64,000 nt of DNA from Pseudomonas karstica (lineage in GTDB: Bacteria > Pseudomonadota > Gammaproteobacteria > Pseudomonadales > Pseudomonadaceae), in the NCBI RefSeq assembly GCF_009707515.1, contig NZ_WLYI01000001.1, positions 1 to 64,000 of the forward strand. Reading direction: 5' to 3'. The notes under the pieces were generated by a model that saw only the letters and a program-made list of their open reading frames with translations, did no database searches and was not told the DNA's origin. The position numbers and the translations under genes were made by a program. Of the stretch, positions 25,155-35,090 are shown piece after piece. The stretch's first letter is position 1. Each line of letters starts with the position of its first letter.

Positions 25155-27164
25155 ATGTCCCGACTCAATCCCCGGCAGCAAGAAGCCGTGAACTACGTCG
25201 GCGGCCCTCTATTGGTGCTCGCCGGCGCAGGCTCCGGCAAGACCAGCGTGATCACCCGAAAGATCGCGCACTTGATCCAGAACTGCGGCATCCGCGCCCA
25301 ATACATCGTCGCCATGACCTTTACCAACAAGGCGGCGCGGGAAATGAAAGAGCGCGTCGGCACCCTGCTCAAGGGTGGCGAAGGCCGTGGCCTCACCGTG
25401 TGCACCTTCCACAACCTGGGCTTGAACATCATCCGCAAGGAACATGCGCACCTGGGCTACAAGCCGGGCTTCTCGATCTTTGACGAGACCGACGTCAAGG
25501 CCTTGATGACCGACATCATGCAAAAGGAATATGCAGGTGACGACGGCGTCGACGAGATCAAGAACATGATCGGCGCCTGGAAAAACGACCTGATCCTGCC
25601 GCCCGAAGCCCTGGAAAACGCACGCAACCCCAAGGAACAGACTGCCGCCATCGTCTATACCCACTATCAGCGCACCCTCAAGGCGTTCAATGCGGTGGAC
25701 TTCGACGACCTGATCCTGCAGCCGGTAAAGCTGTTCCAGGAACACGCCGACATCCTCGAAAAGTGGCAGAACAAGGTTCGCTACCTGCTGGTGGACGAAT
25801 ACCAGGACACCAACGCCAGCCAATACCTGCTGGTGAAACTGCTGATCGGCACCCGCAACCAGTTCACCGTGGTGGGCGACGATGACCAGTCGATCTACGC
25901 CTGGCGCGGCGCCCGCCCGGAAAACCTGATGCTGCTCAAGGTCGACTACCCGTCCCTGAAGGTGGTGATGCTGGAGCAGAACTACCGCTCCACCAGCCGT
26001 ATCCTGCGTTGCGCCAACGTGCTGATTTCCAACAACCCCCATGAGTTTGAAAAACAACTGTGGAGCGAGATGGGGCACGGCGATGAAATCCGTGTGATCC
26101 GCTGCCGCAACGAAGACGCCGAAGCCGAGCGGGTGGCCGTCGAACTGCTGACCCTGCACCTGCGCACCGACCGGCCATACAGCGACTTCGCGATCCTGTA
26201 TCGCGGCAACTACCAGGCCAAGCTGATCGAGCTGAAGCTGCAGCACCACCAGATTCCTTATCGCCTGTCGGGCGGCAACAGCTTTTTCGGACGTCAGGAA
26301 GTGAAAGACCTGATGGCTTACTTCCGGTTGATCGTGAACCCCGATGACGACAACGCCTTCTTGCGGGTAATCAACGTCCCACGCAGGGAAATCGGTTCGA
26401 CGACCCTGGAAAAGCTTGGCAACTACGCCACCGAACGCAAAATCTCGATGTACGCCGCTACCGACGAAATCGGCCTGGGTGAGCATCTGGACACGCGCTT
26501 CACCGATCGCCTGTCACGCTTCAAACGCTTCATGGACAAAGTGCGCGAGCAGTGCTCCGGCGAAGACCCGATCAGCGCCCTGCGCAGCATGGTCATGGAC
26601 ATCGACTATGAGAACTGGCTGCGCACCAACAGCTCCAGCGACAAGGCCGCCGATTACCGCATGGGTAACGTGTGGTTCCTGATCGAAGCGCTGAAGAACA
26701 CCCTGGAGAAAGACGAAGACGGCGAAATGACCGTCGAGGACGCCATCGGCAAGCTGGTCCTGCGGGACATGCTGGAACGCCAGCAGGAAGAGGAAGACGG
26801 CGCCGAAGGCGTGCAGATGATGACCTTGCATGCCTCCAAGGGCCTGGAGTTTCCCTACGTGTTCATCATGGGCATGGAAGAAGAGATCCTCCCCCACCGT
26901 TCCAGCATCGAAGCCGACACTATCGAAGAGGAACGGCGCTTGGCCTACGTGGGGATTACCCGAGCACGTCAGACCCTGGCCTTCACCTTTGCCGCCAAGC
27001 GCAAGCAGTACGGCGAGATCATCGATTGTGCTCCCAGCCGATTCCTCGATGAGCTGCCGCCGGACGACCTGGCCTGGGAAGGCAACGACGACACACCGAC
27101 CGAAGTCAAAGCCGTACGCGGCAATACCGCCCTGGCGGATATACGCGCGATGTTAAAGCGCTAG
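25155..27164 (+). CDS. rep: ATP-dependent DNA helicase Rep
   Basis: The protein has 669 residues, the normal size for Rep. UvrD/Rep (SF1A) motifs are all present: NPRQQEAV, AGAGSGKT near residue 25, LLVDEYQDTN, VGDDDQSIYAWRGA, EQNYRST and MTLHASKGLEF near the C terminus. Rep unwinds 3'-5' and clears proteins ahead of the replisome. It is divergent from the GGDEF-EAL gene (267 bases between) and followed by xpt after 57 bases. Confidence 0.97.
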   Translation: MSRLNPRQQEAVNYVGGPLLVLAGAGSGKTSVITRKIAHLIQNCGIRAQYIVAMTFTNKAAREMKERVGTLLKGGEGRGLTVCTFHNLGLNIIRKEHAHLGYKPGFSIFDETDVKALMTDIMQKEYAGDDGVDEIKNMIGAWKNDLILPPEALENARNPKEQTAAIVYTHYQRTLKAFNAVDFDDLILQPVKLFQEHADILEKWQNKVRYLLVDEYQDTNASQYLLVKLLIGTRNQFTVVGDDDQSIYAWRGARPENLMLLKVDYPSLKVVMLEQNYRSTSRILRCANVLISNNPHEFEKQLWSEMGHGDEIRVIRCRNEDAEAERVAVELLTLHLRTDRPYSDFAILYRGNYQAKLIELKLQHHQIPYRLSGGNSFFGRQEVKDLMAYFRLIVNPDDDNAFLRVINVPRREIGSTTLEKLGNYATERKISMYAATDEIGLGEHLDTRFTDRLSRFKRFMDKVREQCSGEDPISALRSMVMDIDYENWLRTNSSSDKAADYRMGNVWFLIEALKNTLEKDEDGEMTVEDAIGKLVLRDMLERQQEEEDGAEGVQMMTLHASKGLEFPYVFIMGMEEEILPHRSSIEADTIEEERRLAYVGITRARQTLAFTFAAKRKQYGEIIDCAPSRFLDELPPDDLAWEGNDDTPTEVKAVRGNTALADIRAMLKR

Positions 27165-27794
<630 letters not shown>

Positions 27795-27810
27795 TCGCCA
27801 CCCCCAAGAG

Positions 27811-27838
27811 GATCGTTCCCACGCGCGTGGGAACGATC
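27811..27838. terminator. 28-bp perfect palindrome between convergent xpt and the CoA-transferase gene
   Basis: GATCGTTCCCACGC is followed directly by its exact reverse complement, GCGTGGGAACGATC, with no loop bases. It lies between two converging genes, so a bidirectional terminator or barrier is likely. No T-tract follows, so it is not a classical intrinsic terminator. GATCGTTCCCACGC-type units recur in Pseudomonas genomes as a dispersed repeat. Confidence 0.6.
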
Positions 27839-27856
27839 ATCAAGCGTGAGTGCCCA

Positions 27857-29779
27857 TCAGTGCGCGGTCGCCTGTAGGCCGGTGAGCAATAACCGCTGGT
27901 ACAAATCTTCTTTCAACCCCTCCGGCTTCGCCAATCCCATCCGCTCCAAATGCAGGGGAAACGCCGCAGGCTCCGGTGCATCCAGCGCCGCCTTGCCCAG
28001 CTCCAGAATCTCCGTCAGCTTGAACTTGCTCTTGAGCCAATTCAGCGCCCGTAACAAATCCCGCTCTTCATCAGTGAAGTCACAACCCAGTGGATATTCC
28101 GGGAACAGCCGCGGATGCCGGGCCTGGATCGCCAGCAAGCGCTGCGGCGTGTTGTCGGTAAAGCGCAGGTCCAGTTGAAAATCCTTCGGCAACTTACCGG
28201 CCTTTTGTGCCTTTTCAATCAGTTCAGCCTGAAACCGTGAATCGGTGATATTCAACAGCCGCTCGATCACTCTGGCGTCGGTCTGCCCGCGCAAGTCGGC
28301 GATACCGTATTCGGTGATCACGATGTCCCGCAGGTGCCGGGGAATGGTGCAATGACCATATTCCCAGACGATATTGGAACTGACCTCCCCGGCCGATTCG
28401 CGCCAACTGCGCAGGATCAGGATCGAGCGCGCACCTTCCAGGGTGTGGCCTTGTACGACAAAGTTATATTGACCGCCCACGCCACTGAGCACTCGTCCGT
28501 CTTCCAACTGGTCCGCCACGCCAGCGCCCAACAAGGTCACGGTAAAGGCACTGTTGATGAATCGTGCATCAATGCGCTGCAAGCGCTTGAGCTCTTCCTG
28601 CCCATACAGTTCGTTGATGTAGCTGATACGGGTCATGTTGAACTCCAGGCGCTTGGCCTGGGGCAAATCCCGCAACCGCTCGTAAAAACTGCGCGGGCCC
28701 AAGAAGAAACCGCCGTGTACCGAGATCCCGTCGGGCTGTGCCGCCTCGTCCAGGGTGCCGGCGTTAGCCTGCTGCTGAGTCGCCACGTCCGGGTAAACCT
28801 TGCGCCGGACAATCCCCGCATCCGCCAGCACCAGCAAGCCATTGACGAACATCTCACTGCAGCCATAAAGGCCCCGGACGAAGGGTTCAACCCCGCCTTC
28901 CCGGCTGATCAGGGGCGCCCATTGATACACATCCAGATCCGTCAGCAACAACCTGTAGGCCTCGGTATCCGCCTGGCGCGCCAGTAACGCTGCAGTCAAC
29001 GCATCGCCCATGGAGCCAATGCCAATCTGCAACGTGCCGCCATCGCGTACCAGGGTACTGGCGTGCAGGCCGATAAAGTGGTCCTGAAACCCCACCGGCA
29101 TATTTGGCGTAGAGAACAGCGTGGTGCTGTCCTTTTCATCGATCAGAAAGTCGAACTCATCCATACCCAACTCGGCATCGCCAGGCATATAAGGCAAGTC
29201 ACTGTGAACCTGGCCGACCACCAGGATGGTCTCACCGGCCTCGCGCCGCTTGGCGATCATCGGCAACAGGTCGAGGGTGATGTCGGGGTTGCAGCTCAAG
29301 CTCAGGCGATCCGGATGTTTGCTACTGCTGGCCACCAGTTGCGCCACCAGGTTCAGGCCCGCAGCGTTGATGTCCCGGGCGGCGTGGCTGTAGTTGCTGC
29401 TGACATAGTCTTGCTGCGCCAGCGTGCTGTTGAGCAAGCTACCGGGCTGCAGGAAGAATTGTTCGATGCGCACGTTGGCCGGCAGGCTGTCCTTGTGCAG
29501 GTCGGCCAGAAAATCCAGCTCGGGGTAATCACCAAAGACCCGTTCGATAAAGGGCTCAAGAAAGCGCTTCTGCAAACCATCCCCCATAGTCGGGCGACCG
29601 AGACTCAAGGCGGTGTAGACCGTCAGCGTTCGATCCGGCAGCGTGGCAATGCGTCGATACAGCGCATTGGCAAACCGGTTGGGCTTGCCCAGGCCCAGTG
29701 GCATGCCCATATGAATATGCGCCGGCAACCGCGCCAGGACGTCATCAATCGCTTGTTCGATTGAACACAACTGCACCAT
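27857..29779 (-). CDS. Acetyl-CoA hydrolase/transferase family protein
   Basis: The protein has 640 residues with the two-domain layout of class I CoA transferases. Features are GMPLGLGKPNRFANALYRR near the start, PNMPVGFQDHFIG in the middle, a VGGQYNFVVQ segment and a C-terminal acetyl-CoA hydrolase domain with ITEYGIADLRG. It is longer than the roughly 500-residue acetate CoA-transferases because of a C-terminal extension of about 100 residues. The substrate cannot be told from sequence; acetate/succinate CoA exchange or hydrolysis is the family activity. Confidence 0.85.
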   Translation of the reverse strand: MVQLCSIEQAIDDVLARLPAHIHMGMPLGLGKPNRFANALYRRIATLPDRTLTVYTALSLGRPTMGDGLQKRFLEPFIERVFGDYPELDFLADLHKDSLPANVRIEQFFLQPGSLLNSTLAQQDYVSSNYSHAARDINAAGLNLVAQLVASSSKHPDRLSLSCNPDITLDLLPMIAKRREAGETILVVGQVHSDLPYMPGDAELGMDEFDFLIDEKDSTTLFSTPNMPVGFQDHFIGLHASTLVRDGGTLQIGIGSMGDALTAALLARQADTEAYRLLLTDLDVYQWAPLISREGGVEPFVRGLYGCSEMFVNGLLVLADAGIVRRKVYPDVATQQQANAGTLDEAAQPDGISVHGGFFLGPRSFYERLRDLPQAKRLEFNMTRISYINELYGQEELKRLQRIDARFINSAFTVTLLGAGVADQLEDGRVLSGVGGQYNFVVQGHTLEGARSILILRSWRESAGEVSSNIVWEYGHCTIPRHLRDIVITEYGIADLRGQTDARVIERLLNITDSRFQAELIEKAQKAGKLPKDFQLDLRFTDNTPQRLLAIQARHPRLFPEYPLGCDFTDEERDLLRALNWLKSKFKLTEILELGKAALDAPEPAAFPLHLERMGLAKPEGLKEDLYQRLLLTGLQATAH

Positions 29780-29872
29780 CCGACCCTCCCGAACATTCCA
29801 TGAATTAGGGTTGGACCGAGCTTGCCGGGTCTTTGCTGCAATGAACAGCCTTGGAAGATAAATCGCGAGTAC

Positions 29873-29900
29873 AAAAAAGCCGCTGATAAACGGCTTTTTT
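29873..29900 (-). terminator. Intrinsic terminator downstream of cytochrome c5
   Basis: AAAAAAGCCG (29873-29882) and CGGCTTTTTT (29891-29900) form a stem closed by an 8-base loop, with a T-tract in either direction. It lies 16 bases past the cytochrome c5 stop on the minus strand. Confidence 0.85.
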
Positions 29901-29916
29901 AGCGAAGATCGGTCAA

Positions 29917-30339
29917 TTACAACCCAGACATCTTCTCGATAGCAGCCTTGAGTTCGTCATCCGAGCAATCGGAGCAAGTTCCCTTCGGCGGCATGGCGTT
30001 GATGCCGGTGATAGCCTTGGCCAGGATCCCGTCGAGGCCGCCCTGGTGGTCAGCGCGCTCTTTCCAGGCGGCGGTGTCACCAATTTTCGGTGCGCCCAAC
30101 AGGCCGGTGCCGTGGCAAGCGTTGCAGTGTTTGGCAATCACGTCATCGGGTGTTTTCGCGCCGCCGCCGCCTGCCGCCACGGCAACTTCCATGCCCTTGC
30201 ACTCTTGCCCCTGGACGCAGACCTGGCCGACAGGCTCCAGGCGCTTGGCAATCTCATCGTTAGTCGCAGCTTGAGCGCTGACAGCCCAAAGGGCCAGTAC
30301 GGTTGCTGGTGCAGCCAGCATTTTCATAATTAGGTTCAC
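29917..30339 (-). CDS. cycB: Cytochrome c5
   Basis: The protein has 140 residues from GTG 30339 with GAGGGTG upstream; ATG 30327 is an alternative. A signal peptide (AAPATVLALWAVSAQA) leads to the periplasm. The single haem site is CNACH at 72-76. The axial Met lies in INAMPPKG and the CSDC pair near the C terminus is the disulfide typical of c5. It carries electrons to terminal oxidases or other periplasmic acceptors. The gene sits beside pauR as in P. aeruginosa. Confidence 0.93.
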   Translation of the reverse strand: MNLIMKMLAAPATVLALWAVSAQAATNDEIAKRLEPVGQVCVQGQECKGMEVAVAAGGGGAKTPDDVIAKHCNACHGTGLLGAPKIGDTAAWKERADHQGGLDGILAKAITGINAMPPKGTCSDCSDDELKAAIEKMSGL

Positions 30340-30509
30340 GCGTTCACCCTCAATGGTGGCTATTCACGCCTGCGGCCACGGTTTCGCAGGCGGCGAAAGT
30401 ATAACGGTTAGCCCGCCTCGCTGAAACAACCCTATTGTCCAAGGGGAGATTCATCACGGCGGTATACTGCATCGGACACCTCTGCCTGGCAGGCAGGACG
30501 CCTCTCTTC

Positions 30510-31058
30510 TTAAAAGTTCGCGGGCGTGGCTGCGCTGATCAGTCGCGCAGGCACATCGAACGGGTTGCGAAAACGGTGCGGCTTGGTACTTTCAAAGTAG
30601 TAGCTGTCGCCGGCTTCGAGCACAAAAATTTCAAGACCGACCACCAACTCCAACCGGCCCTCCAGCAGAATCCCGGTTTCCTCGCCTTCATGGGTGAGCA
30701 TTTCGTCACCCGTGTCGGCGCCTGGCGGGTAAATCTCATTGAGAAATGCAATCGCACGGCTCGGATGAGCACGCCCCACCAGCTTCATGGTCACCGCACC
30801 GTCAGAGATGTCGATCAGCTCATTGGCTTTATAGACGATCTGGGTCGGTTTTTCCTGGAGGATCTCCTCGGAGAAGAACTCGACCATGGACATGGGAATG
30901 CCACCCAGCACCTTTCGCAAGGAACTGATGGAAGGGCTGACACTGTTTTTTTCGATCATCGAAATAGTGCTGTTGGTGACACCCGCGCGCTTGGCAAGCT
31001 CACGCTGGGAAAGACCTTTCAGTTTACGGATGGATTGCAGTCGTTCGCCGACGTCCAA
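30510..31058 (-). CDS. pauR: XRE-cupin regulator, probable PauR
   Basis: The protein has 182 residues. The Cro/CI HTH (residues 5-60, QRELAKRAGVTNSTISMIE) is followed by a cupin sensor domain (about 105-180, with HEGEETGILLEGRLE). This is the PuuR-like arrangement. In P. aeruginosa the gene between cytochrome c5 and dadX is PauR, which represses polyamine catabolic genes and responds to putrescine and cadaverine. The presence of pauB4 and kauB nearby supports orthology. It is transcribed in the same direction as dadX, with 116 bases between. Confidence 0.85.
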   Translation of the reverse strand: MDVGERLQSIRKLKGLSQRELAKRAGVTNSTISMIEKNSVSPSISSLRKVLGGIPMSMVEFFSEEILQEKPTQIVYKANELIDISDGAVTMKLVGRAHPSRAIAFLNEIYPPGADTGDEMLTHEGEETGILLEGRLELVVGLEIFVLEAGDSYYFESTKPHRFRNPFDVPARLISAATPANF

Positions 31059-31174
31059 TGCAGGAGCCTCCTAGGATTCAGGTCGTAAGGAAATTGAGCG
31101 TTATCATGGCGACAGCGTTCAGTATTTACAACACTTTGACCTAAATCCTGGCCTGCCCCATTCGTGGCCGGCAG

Positions 31175-32248
31175 CTAAGCGCCGGAATAGAGCCGCGGCA
31201 CTCGCCGCAGGTTGCAGAATATCTGATAGGGGATGGTATCGGCAGCAGTGGCAACAGTACTGGCGAGGATGTTTTTGCCCCACAGCTCAACTGTGGAACC
31301 GAGCCCGGCTTGAGGCACCTCGGTCAGGTCGACGCACAGCATGTCCATCGACACACGCCCCAACAATTGGCTGCGCTGCCCCGCCACCAGCACCGGCGTG
31401 CCGGTAGGTGCGTGGCGTGGGTAGCCGTCGGCATAACCCATGGCGACCACACCGATGCGCATCGGTTTCGCAGTGACGAACCTGGCGCCATAGCCCACCG
31501 GCTCGCCAGCCGGCAGTTCGCGTACGCAGATGACTTTCGATTCCAGGGTCATCACCGGCTGCAAACGTGCGGCGATCGCCTGGTCTTCACCAAACGGCGT
31601 CGCGCCATACAGCATGATGCCTGGGCGTACCCAGTCACTGGAGACCTTCGGCCAGCCCAGCACCGACGGCGAGTTGCGCAGGCTGACCTCGGCCGACAGG
31701 CCTTGACGGGCCGCTTCGAACACAGCCACTTGTTCATCGCTGCGAACACAGTCCAGCTCATCGGCACGTGCGAAGTGGCTCATCAAGACAATCTTGGCCA
31801 CTTTGCCGCTGGCCAGCAGGCGCTGGTATGCCGCCTGAAAATCCTTGGGGTGCAGGCCAACCCTGTGCATGCCCGAATCCAGCTTGAGCCACACGGTCAG
31901 CGGCTTGCTCAAGCGAGCCTGCTCAATCGCCTCCAGTTGCCACAACGAGTGCACTACGCACCAGAAGTCATGTTCGACGATCAACGCCAGCTCATCGGCC
32001 TCGAAGAAACCTTCAAGCAACAGCACCGGTGCATGGATCCCGGCAGCCCGCAGTTCCAGCCCTTCCTCGATGCAGGCCACGGCAAACCCACTGGCCTGCG
32101 CTTCCAACGCCTGGGCAACACGCACGGCGCCATGCCCATAGGCGTCGGCCTTGACCACGGCGAGGGCCTTGGCCCCCGTGACCTCTCGGGCCAGTTGATA
32201 GTTGTGACGCAGGGCTTCAAGGTCGATCAGGGCACGGGCTGGGCGCAT
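31175..32248 (-). CDS. dadX: Catabolic alanine racemase DadX
   Basis: The protein has 357 residues. The pyridoxal phosphate lysine is in [10 protein letters not shown] (around residue 33). The second catalytic region, with the active-site Tyr, lies in [11 protein letters not shown]. The enzyme interconverts L- and D-alanine so that DadA can oxidise the D form. It is third in the dadA-ridA-dadX operon, 78 bases after the RidA-like gene, and is probably activated by the Lrp-type DadR with L-alanine, as in P. aeruginosa. Confidence 0.95.
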   Translation of the reverse strand: MRPARALIDLEALRHNYQLAREVTGAKALAVVKADAYGHGAVRVAQALEAQASGFAVACIEEGLELRAAGIHAPVLLLEGFFEADELALIVEHDFWCVVHSLWQLEAIEQARLSKPLTVWLKLDSGMHRVGLHPKDFQAAYQRLLASGKVAKIVLMSHFARADELDCVRSDEQVAVFEAARQGLSAEVSLRNSPSVLGWPKVSSDWVRPGIMLYGATPFGEDQAIAARLQPVMTLESKVICVRELPAGEPVGYGARFVTAKPMRIGVVAMGYADGYPRHAPTGTPVLVAGQRSQLLGRVSMDMLCVDLTEVPQAGLGSTVELWGKNILASTVATAADTIPYQIFCNLRRVPRLYSGA

Positions 32249-32326
32249 GGGGGCAGGCTTCTAGGCAGCAAGAGAAAAAAAACCGGCATCGACTGACAGT
32301 CGTCGGCACCGAGACCGGACACTCAC

Positions 32327-32680
32327 TTATGGAAGAGCGGCCACAACCGACAGCTCAACCAGGATTTCCGGTTCGCAGAGTTTCGCCTCCACCGTGGCAC
32401 GGGCCGGGGAAACACCTTTTGGCAGCCACTTGTCCCACACCGCGTTCATACCGGCAAAATCGGCGTCGATGTCTTTCAGGTAGATCGTCACCGACAGTAG
32501 CTTATTTTTGTCGGTACCGGCCAGGTCCAGCAAACGCTCGATATTGAACAGGGTTTCACGGGTCTGCTGCTCAATCCCGGCACTCATGTCGTCGCCGACT
32601 TGCCCTGCCAGATACACGGTACCGCTGTGAACAACGATCTGGCTCATGCGCTCATTGGTGAGCTGGCGCTGGATTGACAT
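32327..32680 (-). CDS. RidA/YjgF-family protein of the dad operon
   Basis: The product is 117 residues from ATG 32680 (AGGAG upstream). This start lies inside the 3' end of dadA, giving a 29-base overlap. RidA family features are [10 protein letters not shown], the [11 protein letters not shown] segment and the C-terminal [17 protein letters not shown], although the Arg that binds imine products in true RidA lies in a different context. DadA produces 2-iminopropionate, so an imine or enamine deaminase beside it makes chemical sense. The second RidA gene at 58220 is more canonical. Confidence 0.85.
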   Translation of the reverse strand: MSIQRQLTNERMSQIVVHSGTVYLAGQVGDDMSAGIEQQTRETLFNIERLLDLAGTDKNKLLSVTIYLKDIDADFAGMNAVWDKWLPKGVSPARATVEAKLCEPEILVELSVVAALP

Positions 32681-33953
32681 ATTTTGCGAACTCCTGGTGA
32701 TTGCCGTAACGGGAAATATCGAGACCATCGGCACTGATTTGCGGTTTTATCGAAGCTATCAGGTCCGCCAGCAAGCGACCAGAGCCGCAGGCCATGGTCC
32801 AGCCGAGAGTGCCGTGGCCTGTGTTCAAGAACAGATTTTTGAACGCCGTGGCACCGACAATCGGCGTACCATCCGGCGTGGCGGGACGCAGGCCGGTCCA
32901 GAAACTGGCTTGGCTCAGGTCACCGCCCTGAGGATAAAGGTCGTTGACGACCATCTCCAGGGTTTCACGTCTTTGCGGCTTCAGAGACAGGTCAAAACCC
33001 GCTATTTCAGCCATACCGCCAACCCGGATGCGGTTGTCGAAACGGGTGATCGCCACCTTGTAGGTTTCGTCGAGAATGGTCGAGCTCGGTGCCATTGCCG
33101 GGTTGGTGACGGGTATCGTCATTGAGTAACCCTTGAGCGGGTACACCGGTGCCTTGATCCCCAGCGGCTTGAGCAGTTGTGGCGAATAACTGCCCAGGGC
33201 CAGGACATAGCGGTCAGCGGTTTCCAGCTTGCCGTCGATCCACACGCCATCGATGCGGTCACCGGCGTAGTCCAGGCGCTGAATGTCCTGCTCGAAACGA
33301 AATTCGACGCCCAACTGCCTGGCCATTTCAACAAGACGGGTGGTGAACATCTGACAGTCGCCGGTCTGGTCATTAGGCAAGCGCAAGGCACCGGCCAGGA
33401 TATCGGTAACACTGGACAGGGCCGGTTCAACCCTGGCAATACCGGCACGGTCCAACAGTTCGAACGGCACACCGGACTCTTTCAGTATTGCAATATCCTT
33501 GGCCGCGCCGTCGAGTTGGGCCTGGGTGCGGAACAGTTGGGTAGTTCCCAGGCTACGGCCTTCGTAGGCAATGCCGGTTTCGGCGCGCAATTCGTCGAGG
33601 CAGTCACGGCTGTATTCGGACAGGCGGACCATGCGCTCCTTGTTCACCGCATACCGATTAGCCGTGCAGTTGCGCAGCATCTGCGCCATCCACAGGTATT
33701 GGCCGATATCGGCAGTGGCTTTGATCGCCAGCGGCGCGTGGCGCTGCAGCAGCCATTTAATGGCCTTGAGCGGGACCCCCGGTGCAGCCCACGGCGAGGC
33801 ATAACCGGGCGAGATCTGCCCGGCGTTGGCGAAGCTGGTCTCCATGGCGGCAGCCGGCTGACGGTCGACCACGACCACCTCGAAACCGGCCCGTGCCAAA
33901 TAGTAGGCACTGGTCACACCAATGACACCGCTACCCAAGACCAATACGCGCAT
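32652..33953 (-). CDS. dadA: D-amino acid dehydrogenase DadA
   Basis: The protein has 433 residues. The FAD dinucleotide-binding motif is [19 protein letters not shown] at the N terminus. The DAO-type C-terminal half includes [15 protein letters not shown]. It oxidises D-alanine and other D-amino acids to keto acids at the inner membrane and passes electrons to the respiratory chain. It is first in the operon with the RidA-like gene and dadX, and divergent from the Lrp-type regulator 156 bases away, the probable control region. Confidence 0.95.
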   Translation of the reverse strand: MRVLVLGSGVIGVTSAYYLARAGFEVVVVDRQPAAAMETSFANAGQISPGYASPWAAPGVPLKAIKWLLQRHAPLAIKATADIGQYLWMAQMLRNCTANRYAVNKERMVRLSEYSRDCLDELRAETGIAYEGRSLGTTQLFRTQAQLDGAAKDIAILKESGVPFELLDRAGIARVEPALSSVTDILAGALRLPNDQTGDCQMFTTRLVEMARQLGVEFRFEQDIQRLDYAGDRIDGVWIDGKLETADRYVLALGSYSPQLLKPLGIKAPVYPLKGYSMTIPVTNPAMAPSSTILDETYKVAITRFDNRIRVGGMAEIAGFDLSLKPQRRETLEMVVNDLYPQGGDLSQASFWTGLRPATPDGTPIVGATAFKNLFLNTGHGTLGWTMACGSGRLLADLIASIKPQISADGLDISRYGNHQEFAKYVNPAPAHQ

Positions 33954-34109
33954 TTTTATACCCTCACCACAGCTTAATCGCTGACGTTTGTTGTTCCGTA
34001 CACAGATGAGTGCAGTATAAAAAGCAATCTCCAGTGCATTTCACTATATAACTGCCTATATTTGGCGAGAATTCTTGGTAAAAACCTTTTTAACGGAGGC
34101 GCATCCCCT

Positions 34110-34598
34110 ATGCGTACCAACACCCAGACCAAGCGGGACCTGGACAAGATCGACCGCAACATCCTGCGCATCCTGCAAGCGGACGGGCGAATGTCCTTCA
34201 CGGAGCTGGGCGAAAAGGTCGGATTGTCGACAACACCGTGCACCGAGCGGGTCCGACGCCTGGAGCGCGAGGGAATCATCATGGGCTACAACGCCCGGCT
34301 CAATCCGCAACACTTGAAAGCCAGCCTGCTGGTGTTCGTCGAGATCAGCCTCGACTACAAATCCGGAGACACTTTTGAAGAGTTCCGACGGGCCGTGCTG
34401 AAACTGCCCCATGTGCTGGAGTGCCATTTGGTGTCGGGGGATTTCGATTATCTGGTCAAAGCGCGGATATCCGAGATGGCTTCGTATCGCAAACTGCTGG
34501 GCGACATCCTGCTCAAGCTGCCCCACGTCAGGGAGTCCAAGAGCTATATCGTGATGGAAGAGGTGAAGGAGAGCTTGAACCTGCCCGTCCCCGATTAA
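34110..34598 (+). CDS. dadR: Lrp/AsnC-family regulator DadR
   Basis: The product is 162 residues from ATG 34110, with GGAGG upstream. An N-terminal HTH (DKIDRNILRILQADGRMSFTE...) and a C-terminal RAM effector domain are present. It is the divergent neighbour of dadA. In P. aeruginosa the gene here (PA5308) is Lrp/DadR, which activates dadAX in response to alanine. Binding in the 33954-34109 gap is inferred, not visible as a clear motif. Confidence 0.92.
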   Translation: MRTNTQTKRDLDKIDRNILRILQADGRMSFTELGEKVGLSTTPCTERVRRLEREGIIMGYNARLNPQHLKASLLVFVEISLDYKSGDTFEEFRRAVLKLPHVLECHLVSGDFDYLVKARISEMASYRKLLGDILLKLPHVRESKSYIVMEEVKESLNLPVPD

Positions 34599-34621
34599 GC
34601 TCTACAGACCGGGAGTAATTG

Positions 34622-34975
34622 TCAGACCAGCACTTGCCGCGTCGTCGCCATGTATTCATGAATCTGTTTCTCCACCCGAGGATGGATCAACTCCACCGGG
34701 CGACGGCCATTGGGGCACGGTAAAGTCGGCGTGGTGCCGAACAATCGGCAAATCAACGGTCGTTCATCGTAGACGGTGCAACCGTTGGGCCCCAGGTGCA
34801 CACAGTTCAGTTCGTCCATGGCCGCTTCCTGCTCAGCAGCAGTTTTGCGGGGCAGGCGCGACATTTCCTCAGGTGAGGTGGTCACCGGCCCACAGCAATC
34901 ATGGCAACCCGGAACACACTCGAACGAGGGGATCTGCCGACGCAGCGCGCTGATTTTCTGACTGTTGCAACTCAT
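34622..34975 (-). CDS. YkgJ-family cysteine cluster protein
   Basis: The product is 117 residues from ATG 34975. Cysteines in CVPGCHDCC, ELNCVHLG, NGCTVYDERPLICR and LPCPNG form the zinc or iron-chelating pattern of the YkgJ/UPF0153 family. The function is unknown in general. It converges with dadR and is divergent from pauB4, with 115 bases between. Confidence 0.85.
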   Translation of the reverse strand: MSCNSQKISALRRQIPSFECVPGCHDCCGPVTTSPEEMSRLPRKTAAEQEAAMDELNCVHLGPNGCTVYDERPLICRLFGTTPTLPCPNGRRPVELIHPRVEKQIHEYMATTRQVLV

Positions 34976-35090
34976 CGAAACACACACCAAACGGCGAATA
35001 GGTGTGAATTTTGCCCTAAAAGCCCCCGGTGAGACAGCTTCGCCCGAGCGTTGTATCCTGCGTCAAATTTTCCAAACACGGATGATCCCC

